Positions 6,351 to 7,320 of a stretch of DNA of 7,320 bases are shown one piece after another. The position numbers and the translations under genes are program-made. This DNA comes from Lachnospiraceae bacterium. GTDB lineage: Bacteria > Bacillota > Clostridia > Lachnospirales > Lachnospiraceae. The stretch is taken from contig JAAVYC010000192.1 of assembly GCA_022790905.1 (NCBI GenBank), positions 1 to 7,320 of the forward strand, given 5' to 3'. Each line of letters opens with the position of its first letter. The stretch's first letter is position 1. A model generated the notes under the pieces. It did not search any database. It was not told the origin of the DNA and was given only the letters and a program-made list of their open reading frames with translations.

Positions 6351-6377
6351 ACCTTTCTCATCCTAAATTTCTTATGG

Positions 6378-6860
6378 CTATGATTCATATAAATAATAGA
6401 TAGGGTATTCTTTTATAAATTCCTGCATTTCCTTATCGATCTTCTCAAATGCTTGTTTTGCTCTGTCTTTATCTTCCAATAACACATTTGCCCCAAAAGA
6501 CATCACTGAATCAGAAGCGGCAGCAATCTTTTTTAATTTCTGAATATCCTGCTCCGTAAGTCTTTCTCTACGTTTTTTTAACTGTAAAATATCGATGATA
6601 AAATACGGTTTATCTTTCTCTAATTGCGCTAACTCCAATGCTTCACAGTCCTTATTCTCATCAAAAATAGAAATTAATTTTAACGCAGCCTGTCTTAAAT
6701 ATTTTGCCATGTATTCATTGACATCCGCACCATCTATCTGTTCCTTGATCCTTTCATAATCATAACGATAAAGCTTTTTGATGACATGTGTATCCACATG
6801 CTCAAAAAGTGGAATTTTAAAATGTTTTCCCTTTCCGTCTGATACTGCTATTCGAAACAT
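6378..6860 (-). CDS. Hypothetical helical protein, probably the C-terminal remnant of a longer gene
   Basis: The ORF encodes 160 residues rich in Lys, Glu, Asp and Leu. I do not recognise a named family. The second half looks all-helical, and SFGANVLLEDKDRAKQAFEK near 121-140, followed by an aromatic YPIYYLY end, resembles a TPR-type helix pair. No signal peptide or membrane segment is seen. The ATG at 6860 has no Shine-Dalgarno (the preceding bases are ATTTATACGAAA). The same frame stays open and protein-like for 27 more codons upstream (including ILVWCQPSRHDNDEEN) up to a TAA at 6944-6942, without any better start. That frame is the same as the DUF4365-like ORF to the right. I therefore infer that this is the tail of an interrupted gene rather than an independently started one. 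No terminator is evident downstream. Confidence 0.5.
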   Translation of the reverse strand: MFRIAVSDGKGKHFKIPLFEHVDTHVIKKLYRYDYERIKEQIDGADVNEYMAKYLRQAALKLISIFDENKDCEALELAQLEKDKPYFIIDILQLKKRRERLTEQDIQKLKKIAAASDSVMSFGANVLLEDKDRAKQAFEKIDKEMQEFIKEYPIYYLYES

Positions 6861-6941
6861 TTTCGTATAAATAGCGTTGCATAAGTCATTCTCTTCATCA
6901 TTGTCGTGCCGACTTGGTTGACACCAGACAAGGATAAATTT

Positions 6942-7320
6942 TTAGATTGTCAAAGTATATTGAAAAAAATTCCTGCATATGCTATAACGCCTATAGGCAA
7001 AAAGATGTAAGAAGTCCACGTTAACGAAGAAATGAATCCCTCGACCATACTGCAATACAGTCGGGGGATTCTTCTTTTCTTTGTACTTTTTTAATACAGA
7101 TGGATACAAAGATGCGTAAAACACTTCCTTTTCCTCGCCATCAGGTGACATAAATATTTCAAAATATATGACACCGCCGCCTTTGGAATATATCTCTAAA
7201 TCAATTAGATCAACAGGATATGTTATCCTTTGTCTTCCTAAATACTCCTGTTTCCCACTTTTGTTTTTCGCCGGATCATCAATGTGCCCCTTTATCTGAA
7301 CACGCACTTCATCATCAAAA
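6942..7320 (-). CDS. DUF4365-like protein fragment (runs off the right edge; disrupted 3' end)
   Basis: The frame is open to the window edge, so the N-terminus is missing. The visible part begins FDDEVRVQIKGHIDDP, continues through TYPVDLIDLEIYSKGGGVIY and ends its plausible section at YASLYPSVLKKYKEKK (about 7078). An acidic stretch followed by QIK, then a strand-rich segment, is what I expect of DUF4365 proteins, a family related to PD-(D/E)xK nucleases and seen in accessory and defence regions; here Q would replace the second acidic residue. The last 40 or so residues (from NPPTVLQYG to QYTLTI) look unlike the rest and are encoded by a palindrome-rich stretch that includes a terminator-like hairpin, so the natural C-terminus is probably lost. 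The frame ends at TAA 6944-6942, and the same frame reopens at once into the next ORF. The family call rests on pattern memory and is moderate. Confidence 0.5.
   Translation of the reverse strand, partial: FDDEVRVQIKGHIDDPAKNKSGKQEYLGRQRITYPVDLIDLEIYSKGGGVIYFEIFMSPDGEEKEVFYASLYPSVLKKYKEKKNPPTVLQYGRGIHFFVNVDFLHLFAYRRYSICRNFFQYTLTI
6945..7079. other. Palindrome-rich junction, possible remnant of an inserted element
   Basis: Within about 135 bases there are three perfect palindromes, GCATATGC (6975-6982), GCCTATAGGC (6989-6998) and CGTTAACG (7019-7026), followed by a 12 bp hairpin (7034-7071). The reading frame through it gives a low-complexity aromatic-rich peptide unlike its flanks. No transposase fragment, clear terminal repeat pair or target duplication is visible. 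I infer a leftover of a small or decayed mobile element, or a decayed intergenic region fused by deletion. Confidence 0.25.
7034..7079 (+). terminator. Terminator-like hairpin with plus-strand polarity
   Basis: GAATCCCTCGAC (7034-7045) and GTCGGGGGATTC (7060-7071) form a 12 bp stem with a 14 nt loop, followed on the plus strand by TTCTTTTC. The single irregular pair is U-G in plus-strand RNA but C-A in minus-strand RNA, so the structure is complete only on the plus strand. That is antisense to every gene from 4854 onwards. No plus-strand gene ends here. Confidence 0.45.

Noticed and set aside
6351..6377. Terminator after the 160-residue ORF
   Set aside because: The downstream sequence is AT-rich with only weak, imperfect dyads and no stem followed by a U tract.
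6228..7320. CRISPR array, tRNA attachment site or complete insertion sequence in the AT-rich part
   Set aside because: There are no regularly spaced repeats, no tRNA-like cloverleaf, no transposase motif and no terminal inverted repeat pair with a target duplication.

Overview
The window looks like a chromosomal segment from a gut-type Clostridia, most likely a Lachnospiraceae member. The reasons are the prmA-rsmE-nifS-thiI gene order, a stand-alone monomeric [FeFe] hydrogenase with the TSCCCP form of the H-cluster motif, strong AGGAGG-type ribosome binding sites and sigma-A-like promoters. The genus cannot be fixed from the sequence alone.

Region 1 (1-3540, minus strand) is a tightly packed housekeeping operon read right to left: prmA (ribosomal protein L11 methyltransferase), rsmE (16S rRNA m3U1498 methyltransferase), a NifS-type cysteine desulfurase, and thiI (tRNA 4-thiouridine synthase, cut by the window's left edge). 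Gaps between genes are 3 to 16 nt. One extended -10 promoter is visible upstream of prmA. The first two genes modify the translation machinery. The last two form a sulfur relay: the desulfurase makes a persulfide and ThiI uses it to thiolate tRNA (and, in many bacteria, for thiamine synthesis).

Region 2 (3579-4796, plus strand) is a divergently transcribed 405-residue [FeFe] hydrogenase with two N-terminal [4Fe-4S] sites and all H-cluster cysteines. It resembles the group B clostridial enzymes.

Region 3 (4821-5470, minus strand) is a single-gene unit encoding a charged coiled-coil protein with a C-terminal J-domain-like HPD motif. It has its own promoter, a leader with two small dyads, and a terminator directly after the stop codon.

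Region 4 (5505-6230, minus strand) is a complete hicAB toxin-antitoxin module. It has a perfect-consensus promoter (TTGACA, 17 nt, TATAAT), a dyad inside the promoter that could be the HicB operator, overlapping toxin and antitoxin genes, and a strong intrinsic terminator.

Region 5 (6228-7320, minus strand) is visibly more AT-rich and looks like accessory or decaying DNA. A DUF4365-like, nuclease-fold-like N-terminal part enters from the right edge. It is separated from a helical C-terminal ORF in the same frame by one TAA codon. The junction is a short stretch crowded with palindromes and carries a terminator-like hairpin whose polarity is opposite to all surrounding genes. This is the least explained part of the window. 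I see no tRNA, rRNA, CRISPR array, riboswitch or complete insertion sequence. I do not see a clearly new multi-gene system; the best candidates for a second look are the broken DUF4365-like locus and the J-domain coiled-coil gene.
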